Shown here: positions 53,938 through 61,967 of the stretch, piece after piece | Layout of the letters: every line of letters begins with the position of its first letter | Numbering within the stretch: position 1 is the first letter of the stretch | Source of the DNA: Sporolactobacillus sp. Y61 | GTDB taxonomy: Bacteria; Bacillota; Bacilli; Bacillales; Sporolactobacillaceae | Direction: 5' to 3' | Assembly (NCBI RefSeq): GCF_040529185.1 | Contig: NZ_CP159510.1 | Span: forward strand, 1,736,001-1,800,000 | DNA: 64,000 bases | Translations under genes and position numbers: made by a program | The notes under the pieces: model-generated | Told to the model about the DNA's origin: nothing | The model's input: the letters and a program-made list of their open reading frames with translations, nothing else | The model's database searches: none

Positions 53938-54918
53938 ATGAAAGCTATAAACTGGAACAACAGTGATAACCAGATTGCAAAGATATACTGGAAGCAAAAT
54001 ATCAATCAGTTCTGGACAGAAGAGGCCTTCAAGGTTTCACGGGATCTGCCCGACTGGGGCCGGATGACTGAGGCAGAACGGCGTACCTATGTCGAAGTCC
54101 TGTCCGGGCTGACAGGGCTTGATCGTGAACAGGGGGATAACGGCATGCCCCTGATCTCGATTCATCATGATAATATGCATGAGCAGGCTGTGTTTGCCTG
54201 GATGGGGATGATGGAACATATCCATGCAAAATCTTATTCCCATATTTTTTCAACGCTCATACCATCGAAGAAAACCAATTATTATCTGGGTGAATGGGTA
54301 GATCGGCAGCCGGAACTTCAGGCAAAGTATCAGGCGATTGCCTTCTGGTATAACCAGCTTTATGATCGGCGGGAAAATGTGACGCCGTTTAAACGGTATA
54401 TGGCCATGACCGCATCCGTTTTCCTTGAAAGCTTTTCCTTTTACAGTGGCTTCTTCTATCCGGTTTACCTGTCCGGACAGGGGCGGATGATTGCCAGCGG
54501 TGAGATCATCCGGAAAATCATTCAGGATGAATCGATTCACGGGAGTTTTACCGGAATGGTCGCCCAGAGGCTTTACCAGGAGGATCTGTCGGACAGTGAA
54601 AGAGTGAAGGCGGATCATGAATCTTTTAAACTCCTTGACCATTTGCTTGATATCGAGAAGAGATACACGCAAAAGATCTATGCGGATGTCGGTCTGGTGA
54701 AAGAAGTGAACGATTACGTCCTGTATAATGCCAACCGGGCACTGCAGAATCTGGGCCGGGACGATAAATACGAACATGATCCGGTCAGCCAGATTGTGCT
54801 GAACGGGATTGATACCGGTACGATCAATCATGATTTCTTCTCAACAAAAGGAGATTATGTTGTTCCGCTGAATATCGAACCCTTAACTGACGACGATTTT
54901 AAATTTGATAATGTGTAA
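53938..54918 (+). CDS. nrdF: Class Ib ribonucleotide reductase beta subunit
   Basis: Carries the dimetal-tyrosyl radical. The 326 residues show the metal ligands in EVLSGLTGLDREQGDNGMP, NMHEQAVFAWMGMMEHIHAKSYSHIF (near 80-105), FLESFSFYSGFFYPVYL near 162 and IIQDESIHGSFTG near 197. The C-terminal tail DDDFKFDNV is the peptide that docks on NrdE. The ATG follows AAGGACGGTTGGAA, 30 bases after nrdE. A terminator follows. Confidence 0.96.
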   Translation: MKAINWNNSDNQIAKIYWKQNINQFWTEEAFKVSRDLPDWGRMTEAERRTYVEVLSGLTGLDREQGDNGMPLISIHHDNMHEQAVFAWMGMMEHIHAKSYSHIFSTLIPSKKTNYYLGEWVDRQPELQAKYQAIAFWYNQLYDRRENVTPFKRYMAMTASVFLESFSFYSGFFYPVYLSGQGRMIASGEIIRKIIQDESIHGSFTGMVAQRLYQEDLSDSERVKADHESFKLLDHLLDIEKRYTQKIYADVGLVKEVNDYVLYNANRALQNLGRDDKYEHDPVSQIVLNGIDTGTINHDFFSTKGDYVVPLNIEPLTDDDFKFDNV

Positions 54919-54924
54919 CTCCTG

Positions 54925-54957
54925 ACAGCCTGTGATCCTCTTCGCAGGCTGTTTTTT
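54925..54957 (+). terminator. Terminator of the nrdIEF operon
   Basis: ACAGCCTG pairs with CAGGCTGT across 12 bases, followed by TTTTT. Confidence 0.85.
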
Positions 54958-55036
54958 CGAAAGAAGGACTGATGTTTCGGAGCGCTGCGAATGATATAAT
55001 AAGAGTACAGATGACGGAGAGCCGGGAGGGGATTTT

Positions 55037-55675
55037 TTGATTCCAAAATTCATGAGAAAAACACTAATTGGAATAGTCGCTGTACTGACATTTGGCGCCA
55101 TTGTCCCCACTTTTCCGGCGAATTATCTTGATAAACAAAGTGATAAGCAAAATATCCAGAGCACGAAAGGTCAGAAAACAGATCTTCCAGCTTATGTAGA
55201 GACGCAGGAAGCAAGCAGGAGAACAGGCTGGAGTGCCGCAGTTCCTGACAATGAGCCGGTGGAGAAACTGATCAGTGCCTTTTCGTCCTATGCGCTCCTG
55301 GAAGTCAGGTATCAGGGCCTGCATAAATTTGGTCGGCGGATCACAGAGAAAATGGGTTATCAGTATGCTACTGAAGTGGCTCCTGCATTTGCAGCCGTCA
55401 TACGGGAGCTAAGTCGCGGCCATGATTCAGAGTGGGTCCGCAGTCTTGCCGTAACGCACTCTGCTGCACCGGGACTGGGTGAACGAATTTTGCACATTTA
55501 CAATACGGATTCTGGAAAAAATGTACTCAAACTGCACGTCCGCCGGGATCACCCGCCGCTTGACGGTTACTGGTTTGATTTTCATTATCATTCTGCGCGG
55601 GATGGTTTTCAGGCACATCATGAATTGAAGAAAATATACTGGGGGAAAAATATACCACCTAAATGGCGGGCATAG
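55037..55675 (+). CDS. ypjP: YpjP-like protein
   Basis: 212 residues with an N-terminal hydrophobic signal or anchor (RKTLIGIVAVLTFGAIVPTFPANYL) and a C-terminal domain ending in WFDFHYHSARDGFQAHHELKKIYWGKNIPPKW. This block matches my memory of the Bacillus YpjP family, which has no known function. In B. subtilis the gene lies near nucleotide-metabolism genes, and here it follows nrdF. The TTG start at 55037 is preceded by GGGAGGGGATTTT. It is probably exported or surface-anchored. Confidence 0.8.
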   Translation: MIPKFMRKTLIGIVAVLTFGAIVPTFPANYLDKQSDKQNIQSTKGQKTDLPAYVETQEASRRTGWSAAVPDNEPVEKLISAFSSYALLEVRYQGLHKFGRRITEKMGYQYATEVAPAFAAVIRELSRGHDSEWVRSLAVTHSAAPGLGERILHIYNTDSGKNVLKLHVRRDHPPLDGYWFDFHYHSARDGFQAHHELKKIYWGKNIPPKWRA

Positions 55676-55727
55676 CCGTCAAACAGCCGGGCTGATGGAG
55701 TTCCGGCTGAATGTATAGATAAAAAAA

Positions 55728-56399
55728 TCAGTTCTCTGGCAGCTTACCGGTATGTTCGGAACCGGATCTCTGGTAAGGGTCGAACCCCAGTTCAGCAACA
55801 ACCTGCGTCATGAGGCGGTAGCCGGCCGGATTGGGATGCAAATGATCGAAACTGAGCAGATAAGGCTCATAGCCGGTGAAAGCCTGATAGATATCCGCCG
55901 TGCGGACAAAAGGAAAGCGTTCGAGAGCAGACAGGCCCTGATTGTACTGTTCAATCCAGAGGCTCGAGCCGGGAACATGAAATAAAGGGTTGTAAAGGTT
56001 AAGGACCCGGATCATGAGAGGTCCGGTCTGATGAATATCCAGAATAGCTGACAGGATTCGTTCCATTTGATCCAGACATTTACGGACTGCTGTTCTCGCT
56101 ATGCTGTCATCACCGGTTTTCAGCCAGGCTCTTCCGGCACGAAGGAGATCATTCCCGCCTCCTGTGATTGTGATAAATCCAGCCTGTCGGACGGCTTCGG
56201 AGACGGCCGGATGAGCCAGACTGCGAAGAATGTCTGCTGTCGTTGCACCGTTTCTTGCAAACACTTTCAGCCTGACAGGGAGCCGGAAGCGGTCTTTCAA
56301 AATACGGTGATATTGCCTGACAAAATCAGGATAAAATAAAGTTGATCCCACGCCCACGGTAAGAGAATCGCCGAGGGCTACATATAGCGGGTTACTCAT
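55728..56399 (-). CDS. SGNH/GDSL hydrolase
   Basis: About 223 residues with the four SGNH blocks in order: catalytic Ser in VALGDSLTVGVGS near residue 11, Gly (ARNGATTADIL near 47), Asn in ITGGGNDLLRAG near 78, and the Asp-His dyad in SFDHLHPNPAGYRL near 188. Members are esterases or lipases acting on small esters or lipids. It has no signal peptide, so it is probably cytosolic. ATG at 56399 with GGAGG eight bases before is preferred over ATG at 56405. The substrate is unknown. Confidence 0.87.
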   Translation of the reverse strand: MSNPLYVALGDSLTVGVGSTLFYPDFVRQYHRILKDRFRLPVRLKVFARNGATTADILRSLAHPAVSEAVRQAGFITITGGGNDLLRAGRAWLKTGDDSIARTAVRKCLDQMERILSAILDIHQTGPLMIRVLNLYNPLFHVPGSSLWIEQYNQGLSALERFPFVRTADIYQAFTGYEPYLLSFDHLHPNPAGYRLMTQVVAELGFDPYQRSGSEHTGKLPEN

Positions 56400-56479
56400 C
56401 GTCATAACCTCCGCGAAGTCAAGCTTCTTTTTTCATACTATTCAGCAGCGCCCGCAACGTTACCTTACCGATTTGAAAT

Positions 56480-56518
56480 AACAGGCAGCGCCGGATACAT
56501 GGTCCGGCGCTGCCTGTT
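56480..56518. terminator. Perfect 16-bp hairpin after the CAP-domain gene
   Basis: AACAGGCAGCGCCGGA / TCCGGCGCTGCCTGTT with a seven-base loop. On the minus strand it is followed by ATTTCAAAT. It terminates the leftward CAP gene and insulates the GDSL gene. Confidence 0.8.
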
Positions 56519-56557
56519 ATAGTTTATGATTAATGAATTAAAATAACGGATTGAAAA

Positions 56558-57355
56558 TTATTCTCCAATAAATTCCTGAGTCCAGTACGTGCCGTATGAT
56601 CCACCTTCAACAAAGCCGACACCAATTGTTGTAAAATTAGCGTTGAGAATATTCGCACGGTGTCCCGGGCTGTTCATCCAGCCCTGAACGACTTCTTCCG
56701 GGGTTTTTTGACCGGCTGCAATATTTTCTCCGGCTGCTCTATAGTTGATTCCGTATTTTTTCATCATATCAAAAGGAGATCCGTAGGTCGGTGACTGGTG
56801 GTCAAAGTAATTCCTGTCTCGCATATCCTGCGATTTGGCACGTGCCATTTTCGCCAGCTGGGCATTTCCCGATTTCAGCGGCGCCAGTCCGGCTTTTGTT
56901 CGTTCCTGATTCGTCAGTTCAACGACTTTCTTTTCAAATGCATTCATCTGACTCGTTGATTGCTGATGATCAGAAGGTTCAGGACTTTTGTCCGGTGCCG
57001 GTTTTTCCGGAGTTGCGGGTTTTTCCGGGGCTGCCGGCTTTGCCGGTGCCTCAGGCTTTTGTGGTTGAGCTGCCTGTCCCGGGTTTTTCTGCGGCTGATC
57101 TGTCTTTTGACCGATATCCACCACGATCGGCTGATTTTTCAGATGAGAAAGATCAACCTGAATGCCGAACTTTTTCAGCAGTTCATTGACGTCGGGCAAC
57201 TGATTGTCCTTCAACTTCCACAGATTTAAAAGGTCAGTCGCAGCAACTTTGAGCTGGACATTATTTGGAAGAGCTGCAGCTTCTGCGTGTCCCCCTGAAA
57301 CGAATGGCAAGGCAAGCGACCCAGCAAGAGTTAAAGCAAGAATTTTTTTGAACAT
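56558..57355 (-). CDS. Secreted CAP/SCP-domain protein (YkwD-like)
   Basis: 265 residues: a Sec signal peptide (MFKKILALTLAGSLALPFVSGGHAEA, likely cut near 26), a short domain to about 85 that I do not recognise, a Pro/Lys/Ala-rich linker (about 88-130, PAKPAAPEKPATPEKP) suited to spanning the wall, and a C-terminal CAP domain (about 137-265). The CAP motifs are NYFDHQSPTYG, AAGENIAAGQK, VVQGWMNSPGHRANIL and TIGVGF. The His/Glu pair is intact. Proteins of this type occur in Bacillus spores and walls, with unclear function. The ATG follows AGGAGGGAGTTACAAAAC. A possible SigI-type promoter lies upstream. Confidence 0.9.
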   Translation of the reverse strand: MFKKILALTLAGSLALPFVSGGHAEAAALPNNVQLKVAATDLLNLWKLKDNQLPDVNELLKKFGIQVDLSHLKNQPIVVDIGQKTDQPQKNPGQAAQPQKPEAPAKPAAPEKPATPEKPAPDKSPEPSDHQQSTSQMNAFEKKVVELTNQERTKAGLAPLKSGNAQLAKMARAKSQDMRDRNYFDHQSPTYGSPFDMMKKYGINYRAAGENIAAGQKTPEEVVQGWMNSPGHRANILNANFTTIGVGFVEGGSYGTYWTQEFIGE

Positions 57356-57385
57356 GTTTTGTAACTCCCTCCTTGGTCAATAGGT

Positions 57386-57417
57386 TTCGAGATTATGAGA
57401 CTTTCGGAGGGGTACAA
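57386..57417 (-). promoter_or_regulatory. Candidate promoter of the CAP-domain gene (SigA or SigI)
   Basis: Minus strand TTGTAC (57417-57412), a 16-base spacer and TAATCT (57395-57390) fit SigA weakly. The same stretch has ACCCCT (57413-57408) and CGAAA (from 57389), which resemble the ACCCCC and CGAA elements of SigI promoters, 18 bases apart. The spacing for SigI is uncertain to me. Confidence 0.35.
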
Positions 57418-57565
57418 AAGAAATTGCATGATGTTACCAGTTAAATGGAAAAACCGGCCTGCGCGTCAAGATATGCTATTTCCCGGGAAATCCACGGGTT
57501 TAGCCAGGCCTGAGGCGCCGGCTGAACCCGAGTTGCATCCATAGATTGTGATCCTTCCTCTATGT

Positions 57566-57600
57566 AAAAAAAGGCACTGCTCCATTCAGGAAACAGTGCT
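57566..57600 (-). terminator. Terminator of the coat-protein pair
   Basis: On the minus strand, AGCACTGT pairs with CAGTGCCT and is followed by TTTTTT. It lies about 90 bases after the leftward coat genes. The rest of 57418-57689 shows no gene. Confidence 0.7.
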
Positions 57601-57689
57601 GTAAATTCATTCGATTAAGAAAGGATTAGAAAAACCGGATTTCTGGCGCATCGGCAACTTGCCAGAGCAGTCTTTTTTTCAGCCCCTTC

Positions 57690-58025
57690 TTATTTGGGAA
57701 ACTGCTGCCGGGCATACTGGTTGAACTGTTGCTGTGTCTGCTGCATTTTCTGAGGTTCCTGAGATTCAAATTTATACCATCCCTTGTTAAACATCAGATT
57801 GTACAGATCGCGCTGATGGTCGCAGGTGGCATCAAAAACAGATTTAATATCCTGATAAAGCGCCTGATGACTCGCTTCCTGCATGGCATGTACATAGGAA
57901 ATGCCCATATATTTTTCCGACAGGAGCAAATCATTTAAATAATCCCTGTCATTCATCTGCGGCGTTTTCGGAACCTGGGATTCTGTATTCTGGATCGGCG
58001 TCGACTGTGCGGGCTGCTTCATCAT
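57690..58025 (-). CDS. Spore coat protein, CotF family
   Basis: 111 residues with a Coat F-type helical core: DRDYLNDLLLSEKYMGISYVHAMQEASHQALYQDIKSVFDATCDHQRDLYNLMFNKGWY, then a Gln-rich tail. This matches CotF-like proteins of the spore coat in Bacillales. The ATG overlaps the stop of the upstream coat gene (ATGA) and has AGGAGGG before it. The pair should be a late-sporulation operon. No SigK or SigE promoter was recognised with confidence. Confidence 0.86.
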   Translation of the reverse strand: MMKQPAQSTPIQNTESQVPKTPQMNDRDYLNDLLLSEKYMGISYVHAMQEASHQALYQDIKSVFDATCDHQRDLYNLMFNKGWYKFESQEPQKMQQTQQQFNQYARQQFPK

Positions 58026-58294
58026 TTCGAAATCCCTCCTGTAACAGGGGTCTGTATGTGTTTACCTAGGTGATTCAGGATATCCTGATAATGGCGCTGA
58101 TGAAGCTGACAGGTTCGATTCATCGCCTGCATCACATCCTGATCCTGACACATAGAAGCATAGGCGTGTGCTTTCTTGATGAGATCCAGGTTCCATGAAA
58201 GCATGTCTTCAATATACAAATGATCTTTAGTGGACAGGATGTCCGGCGGCTGCGGGAAGTTCGTCTGAGACTGCCCGCCCTGCTGCATAAACAT
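58022..58294 (-). CDS. CotF-related small spore coat protein
   Basis: 90 residues: a Gln/Pro-rich head and a helical core STKDHLYIEDMLSWNLDLIKKAHAYASMCQDQDVMQAMNRTCQLHQRHYQDILNHL. This resembles the ferritin-like helical coat proteins found in pairs with CotF genes. The overlap with the downstream CotF-family gene supports a joint coat role. GAGGAG lies about 12 bases before the ATG. Its exact place in the coat is unknown. Confidence 0.75.
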   Translation of the reverse strand: MFMQQGGQSQTNFPQPPDILSTKDHLYIEDMLSWNLDLIKKAHAYASMCQDQDVMQAMNRTCQLHQRHYQDILNHLGKHIQTPVTGGISK

Positions 58295-58324
58295 GTGTGT
58301 TTCACACTCCTCTGTTAATTAAAT

Positions 58325-58665
58325 TAATGGTGACGGTGCTCAGGTGTATTATGTCCCTGCGTGCGGAAATCATTTGGCTTTCTTTTTATTTTCTACAGGA
58401 AACAACAGTCACATGCCTTTAGATGATCTTATGAAATAGGCTATACTATAAGAAACAGGCCCGTTCAGCCTGCCTGTTATTTTTCACTCAGGTGTCATTT
58501 TCCGCGGGCGATCCGTGCCTTTCCTCGCCCGGTATATTCGCTGCGGGGGCTCACCAGGTTGCTGGTGCCGCCGGAGTGTCGCACCTGCCACTGATCCATT
58601 AAGGGCAAAACAGGCAGCGCGGACAAAGCCGGTAAAAAGAATAAGCGAAGGGGTGGTGAAGCACG
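58325..58665. other. Intergenic stretch, no gene recognised; locally GC-rich
   Basis: About 340 bases between the coat gene and the ArsC-like gene. It contains a hairpin AACAGGC / GCCTGTT followed by ATTTTT (about 58455-58486), and then a GC-rich stretch (58500-58630) with small inverted repeats such as CACCAG / CTGGTG. Overlapping frames on both strands have no ribosome site or family. A structured RNA is possible but not identified. Confidence 0.45.
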
Positions 58666-59037
58666 TTGCTGACGATGTATGGTTATCCGACCTGCGGGAC
58701 ATGTAAAAAGGCGAGAAAATGGTTAAACGACCACGATATCAACTACAGCGAGATACAGATTGCTGAGCATCCGCCTGCAAAGAATGAACTCAGAAGTCTC
58801 TACCGAAAATCAGGACTGCCTCTGAAGGAATTTTTTAACACAAGTGGCAGACATTATCGGGACCAGGATATAAAGACAAAGATCAGAACCGAACCTGAAG
58901 AAAAATGGCTGGAATGGCTTTCTGCTGACGGCATGCTGATCAAACGCCCGATTATAACCGACGGGGAACATGTTACGGTTGGCTTTAATCCGCAGCAGTT
59001 CGAAGCCATCTGGGGCAAAGTCATGAGGGAAAATTAA
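58666..59037 (+). CDS. ArsC/Spx-family thioredoxin-fold protein (YusI-like)
   Basis: 123 residues of the ArsC/Spx fold with the redox pair CGTC (YGYPTCGTCKKARKWLNDH, near residue 10) and the family blocks LPLKEFFNTSGRHYRDQ and LIKRPIITDGEHVTVGFNPQQFEAIW. This is the YusI-like subgroup, not proven to reduce arsenate and lacking clear signs of an RNA-polymerase-binding Spx. It precedes gcvH, as yusI precedes the gcvH homologue in B. subtilis. The TTG start aligns with the family N-terminus. GAAGGGGTGGTG lies upstream. Confidence 0.88.
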   Translation: MLTMYGYPTCGTCKKARKWLNDHDINYSEIQIAEHPPAKNELRSLYRKSGLPLKEFFNTSGRHYRDQDIKTKIRTEPEEKWLEWLSADGMLIKRPIITDGEHVTVGFNPQQFEAIWGKVMREN

Positions 59038-59130
59038 AGGGCATCACAGAGAAATTACGATATAATGGTATTGAAAAAAAATAAAAAGACACAGTGCGGT
59101 CAGCCGCTTAACTGAAACGGAGGCATTATA

Positions 59131-59520
59131 ATGAGTATTCCTGAAGATTTACTTTACTCGAAAGATCATGAATGGGTGAAAAAAGAACCAGACGGCAAAG
59201 TCCGAATCGGAATCACGGAGTACGCTCAGAAGGAATTAGGTGATATTGTTTTTGTCGAATTACCGGAGACAGGCAATGAATTAAAAAAAGGAGACTCGTT
59301 CGGCAGTGTCGAATCGGTGAAAACCGTCTCGGAACTTTATGCACCTGTTGGCGGGACGGTATCGGACACAAATAGTGATCTTGAGGATTCTCCCGAATTT
59401 GTTAACGAATCACCCTATGAGAAGGCCTGGATGATTGAGCTTGAATCTGTGGACTCAGATGCTTTCAATCAGTTACTTGACGCAGCGGCTTATGAGAAAC
59501 TGATCGGCGAAAAAGGCTGA
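59131..59520 (+). CDS. gcvH: Glycine cleavage system H protein
   Basis: Lipoyl-carrier protein of glycine cleavage and, in Bacillales, the entry point for lipoate made by LipM. The 129 residues show [39 protein letters not shown] and the lipoyl-Lys loop [18 protein letters not shown], with Lys near residue 65. The ATG follows AACGGAGGCATTATA. lipM and lipA are about 20 kb upstream in this window. Genes for the P, T and L proteins are not present here. Confidence 0.95.
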   Translation: MSIPEDLLYSKDHEWVKKEPDGKVRIGITEYAQKELGDIVFVELPETGNELKKGDSFGSVESVKTVSELYAPVGGTVSDTNSDLEDSPEFVNESPYEKAWMIELESVDSDAFNQLLDAAAYEKLIGEKG

Positions 59521-59566
59521 GATCAGACTCCCTCTCCATCTGGTAAAAATATCATGTTTTTTAACA

Positions 59567-59640
59567 GCCCTTGTCATCTGAATGTTACCATAATGTCGCT
59601 TCCCCTGCGGTAGCTGTCATGGTATAAAAGAGACAAGGGC
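59567..59640. other. Highly structured 74-base segment between gcvH and sigI
   Basis: Nested perfect pairings: GCCCTTGTC with GACAAGGGC (outer, 59567-59575 and 59632-59640), TACCAT with ATGGTA (inner) and CGC with GCG at the tip. It is followed by ATTTTACTG. It could be the gcvH terminator, a small RNA or part of the sigI leader. Confidence 0.5.
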
Positions 59641-59800
59641 ATTTTACTGATTCTGACAGGAAACGATGTCGTTCGACTGAAAATACGGCACAGATTTTGA
59701 CATTAACAAAAGTTTTTGACAATACTCACCAGAACTGTATTGACGTGATATGTTTAAATCAAGATCAATTGACCAGAAAAAAGCGAGAGGTGGAATCGTG

Positions 59801-60559
59801 ATGAGCGCCGGCCAGATTGCTATAGGTGGAGCGTACAATTTTCCGCTTGAAACCAATATTTTTAAAGCACAGCAGGGCGATGAGACCCTGAGAAATAAAA
59901 TTATCGAATCGTACCAGCCTTTTATTAAAAAGGTTGTTTCTAAAGTATGCAATCGTTTTATTGATCAGACCATGGATGAATTCAGTGTCGGAATGGTCGC
60001 TTTTAATGAAGCCATAAACCAGTATAAAAAAGGACAGGGCAGTAAATTCCTGACGTTTGCCGATATGGTTATTCGGCGCAGAATTATTGATTTCATACGT
60101 AAGGAATCAAGACAAATGCGCAATATCTATCTGGATCAGGCGCAGCATGATGATGAAAACAATATGGAAGAAAGCTATGTTGAGCAGCAGGCAGCCATTG
60201 ATTTTTATGAAGAAAAATGCCGGATCAGTGAGCGCACGGAACAGATCGACAGTTACAGAAAACTGTTGCTTGAATACGGGATCACCTTCGATGTCCTGAG
60301 CAGGCACTGCCCGAAACATGCCGATGCCCGTGAGAACGCCAAGATTTCAGCGAAAATTCTTGTAGAACACAAGGAGCTTGTTCAGTTTTTGCGTAAGAAA
60401 AAGCAGCTGCCGATAAAAGATTTACTGCAATTTGTTTCATGCAGCCGCAAAACCATTGAAAGGAATCGAAAGTATATAATAGCATTAGCGCTGATCTATA
60501 TCGGCGGATTCAATGCACTAAAGTCATATATTGAACCGGAGTACTCAGAGGTTCATTGA
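59801..60559 (+). CDS. sigI: RNA polymerase sigma factor SigI
   Basis: Alternative sigma factor for heat and cell-wall stress. About 252 residues: a SigI N-terminal region-2-like domain (IIESYQPFIKKVVSKVCNRFIDQTMDEFSVGMVAFNEAINQY, FADMVIRRRIIDFIRKESRQ) and the characteristic C-terminal domain ending with LLQFVSCSRKTIERNRKYIIALALI, a helix-turn-helix for the -35 element. ATG at 59801 is preferred (AGGTGG seven bases before). GTG at 59798 and a frame back to 59750 are less likely. It overlaps or abuts rsgI, its anti-sigma factor. TTGACA motifs upstream suggest a SigA promoter, while no SigI-type promoter was recognised. Confidence 0.93.
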   Translation: MSAGQIAIGGAYNFPLETNIFKAQQGDETLRNKIIESYQPFIKKVVSKVCNRFIDQTMDEFSVGMVAFNEAINQYKKGQGSKFLTFADMVIRRRIIDFIRKESRQMRNIYLDQAQHDDENNMEESYVEQQAAIDFYEEKCRISERTEQIDSYRKLLLEYGITFDVLSRHCPKHADARENAKISAKILVEHKELVQFLRKKKQLPIKDLLQFVSCSRKTIERNRKYIIALALIYIGGFNALKSYIEPEYSEVH

Positions 60560-61562
60560 CGTAAGAAGGGCGGGGAGGAAACTGAACAATCGTGGAGTTC
60601 TTGTCTCCAAACAGGGACGCCGGGCTGTCATTCTGACAAATGATGGTGATTTTGAATCGGTCAGACTGAGGCGCACCGCCACATTGTCAGTCGGGGAAAC
60701 GGTTTTATCCGCTCACCTTGCTCATTCATTTCATCTTGGCAGTTATTTTCTTATACCTGTACTGGCTCTTGGATTTTCCATGTTCTGCTTTGCACCCTTA
60801 TCGCATAGTACCTTCCAGCCGGACCGGCCGGTTGCCGCCTATGTCAGTTTCGATGTTGCATCCGATATTGAAGCGAGTGTCGATCCGGACATGCGCATTA
60901 TTTCCGTTCAGACCCTGGATGGGAATGCTAAAGCATTACTTCCGGATCCGGATGCATTCCGGGATATGTCTTTCAGTGCCTTTACATCACATTTGTTCGA
61001 GAGGCTCGATGCGCGGGGACAGTTAACCGGACAGACCCTGTGTCTGATTACGACCGTATTTACCAATCAGATCACGCGGTCAGAGCGAGACCATTTTAAC
61101 AGAAAATTATTCGAAGCATACACGGAAGGAACGGCCCGGACGGCCATACGAAGTGGATCGGCGTCAAAGTGGCAGATCGCATCGATGGCCGGACGGCAGA
61201 ATGCCAGACAGGCGGGACTGTCGATGGGCAAATACCTGTTGTATCTTAAGGCTAATGCGTTTCACAAAGTGCTGTCACTGGATCAGGCGCGACAGCTTTC
61301 TGCGTTACGTCTTGAACAGCAGCTTTCTTCCTCCAGACCGGTCTGGTATCCATTTATCAGGGAGCTGACGGGGAAATTTCAGAACGGTGAAAACCAGGCT
61401 GCGAAAGCAACTTTTCATTATATTAAAGAAAATTCACTGTTCAGAAATCCCTTTAACGGTCTGGAGAAGAAAAAGCCTGCTGAAGATCTGAGCGGTATGC
61501 GTCTCAGTGAGCCGCGGTCAGTTGCGTTGACTCATGCCCTGCGGCAACGTCTGGAAGCCTGA
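60531..61562 (+). CDS. rsgI: Anti-sigma-I factor RsgI, divergent
   Basis: About 327-343 residues. The N-terminal RsgI domain binding SigI (NNRGVLVSKQGRRAVILTNDGDFESVRL) is followed by one membrane helix (YFLIPVLALGFSMFCFAPL, near 91) and an ectodomain opening with AAYVSFDVASDIEASVDPDMRIISV. In other RsgI proteins this site reads Asp-Ile-Asn-Pro-Ser, with autocleavage between Asn and Pro. Here both residues are changed (Ala-Ser). There is no carbohydrate-binding module. The start is unclear: TTG at 60531 overlaps sigI by 29 bases without a ribosome site. CTG at 60582 lies just after GGGGAGG and gives the usual short N-terminus. Confidence 0.85.
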   Translation: MNRSTQRFIDVRRAGRKLNNRGVLVSKQGRRAVILTNDGDFESVRLRRTATLSVGETVLSAHLAHSFHLGSYFLIPVLALGFSMFCFAPLSHSTFQPDRPVAAYVSFDVASDIEASVDPDMRIISVQTLDGNAKALLPDPDAFRDMSFSAFTSHLFERLDARGQLTGQTLCLITTVFTNQITRSERDHFNRKLFEAYTEGTARTAIRSGSASKWQIASMAGRQNARQAGLSMGKYLLYLKANAFHKVLSLDQARQLSALRLEQQLSSSRPVWYPFIRELTGKFQNGENQAAKATFHYIKENSLFRNPFNGLEKKKPAEDLSGMRLSEPRSVALTHALRQRLEA

Positions 61563-61967
61563 TGAAAAACATAATCATGGATTCTGATGTTCAGGCAGGG
61601 GCGGCAGGCTGAAGTGCATTATTTGAAGATCAATCTGTTTCCGGATAAAGGAGACAGGTTATTTTTTTGGGCAAAATTTTTAACTGAAGAACTGATTTCC
61701 AGTGGGCAAGCCGTTGTTCTTCATTTTCCGGGTAGATCCTCATGCTGTTTTCTGTAAAAAATTGTCTGATCTGATAAATGTTCTTATAGCTGTCTTATCC
61801 TGCATCAAATATTAAACAACTGTAATGAAGACGTATCGCTTCTGTTAACAGCATGTAACTGCCATGAAAAATCTGGGGACTATGATTAACCTTGTTGAAA
61901 AGTTTAATACACATGTACATATAAGCGACGCGTGATTTTTGAAATACGAGCAGGAGGTTATCCGAAA
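61563..61967. other. Regulatory stretch before the P60/LysM gene
   Basis: About 400 bases. The left part has one unsupported 47-codon frame. The right part carries a WalR-type box and a promoter-like TTGTTG / TACATA pair (18-base spacing) ahead of the P60 gene. No RNA family was recognised. Confidence 0.5.
61843..61859 (+). promoter_or_regulatory. WalR (YycF) binding box
   Basis: TGTTAA-CAGCA-TGTAAC is an exact match to the WalR consensus TGTWAH-N5-TGTWAH, about 110 bases before the P60/LysM start. WalRK controls wall hydrolases such as lytE in B. subtilis. Confidence 0.75.

Noticed and set aside
58484..58706. Overlapping frames on both strands before the ArsC-like gene
   Set aside because: Both are GC-rich shadows without ribosome sites or family similarity.
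58666..59037. Arsenate reductase or Spx
   Set aside because: The fold is shared, but there are no ars genes near. The gcvH neighbour and sequence fit the YusI-like subgroup better.
61614..61757. 47-codon frame before the P60 gene
   Set aside because: GTG start without a convincing ribosome site and an unfamiliar sequence. It could be real, but nothing supports it.
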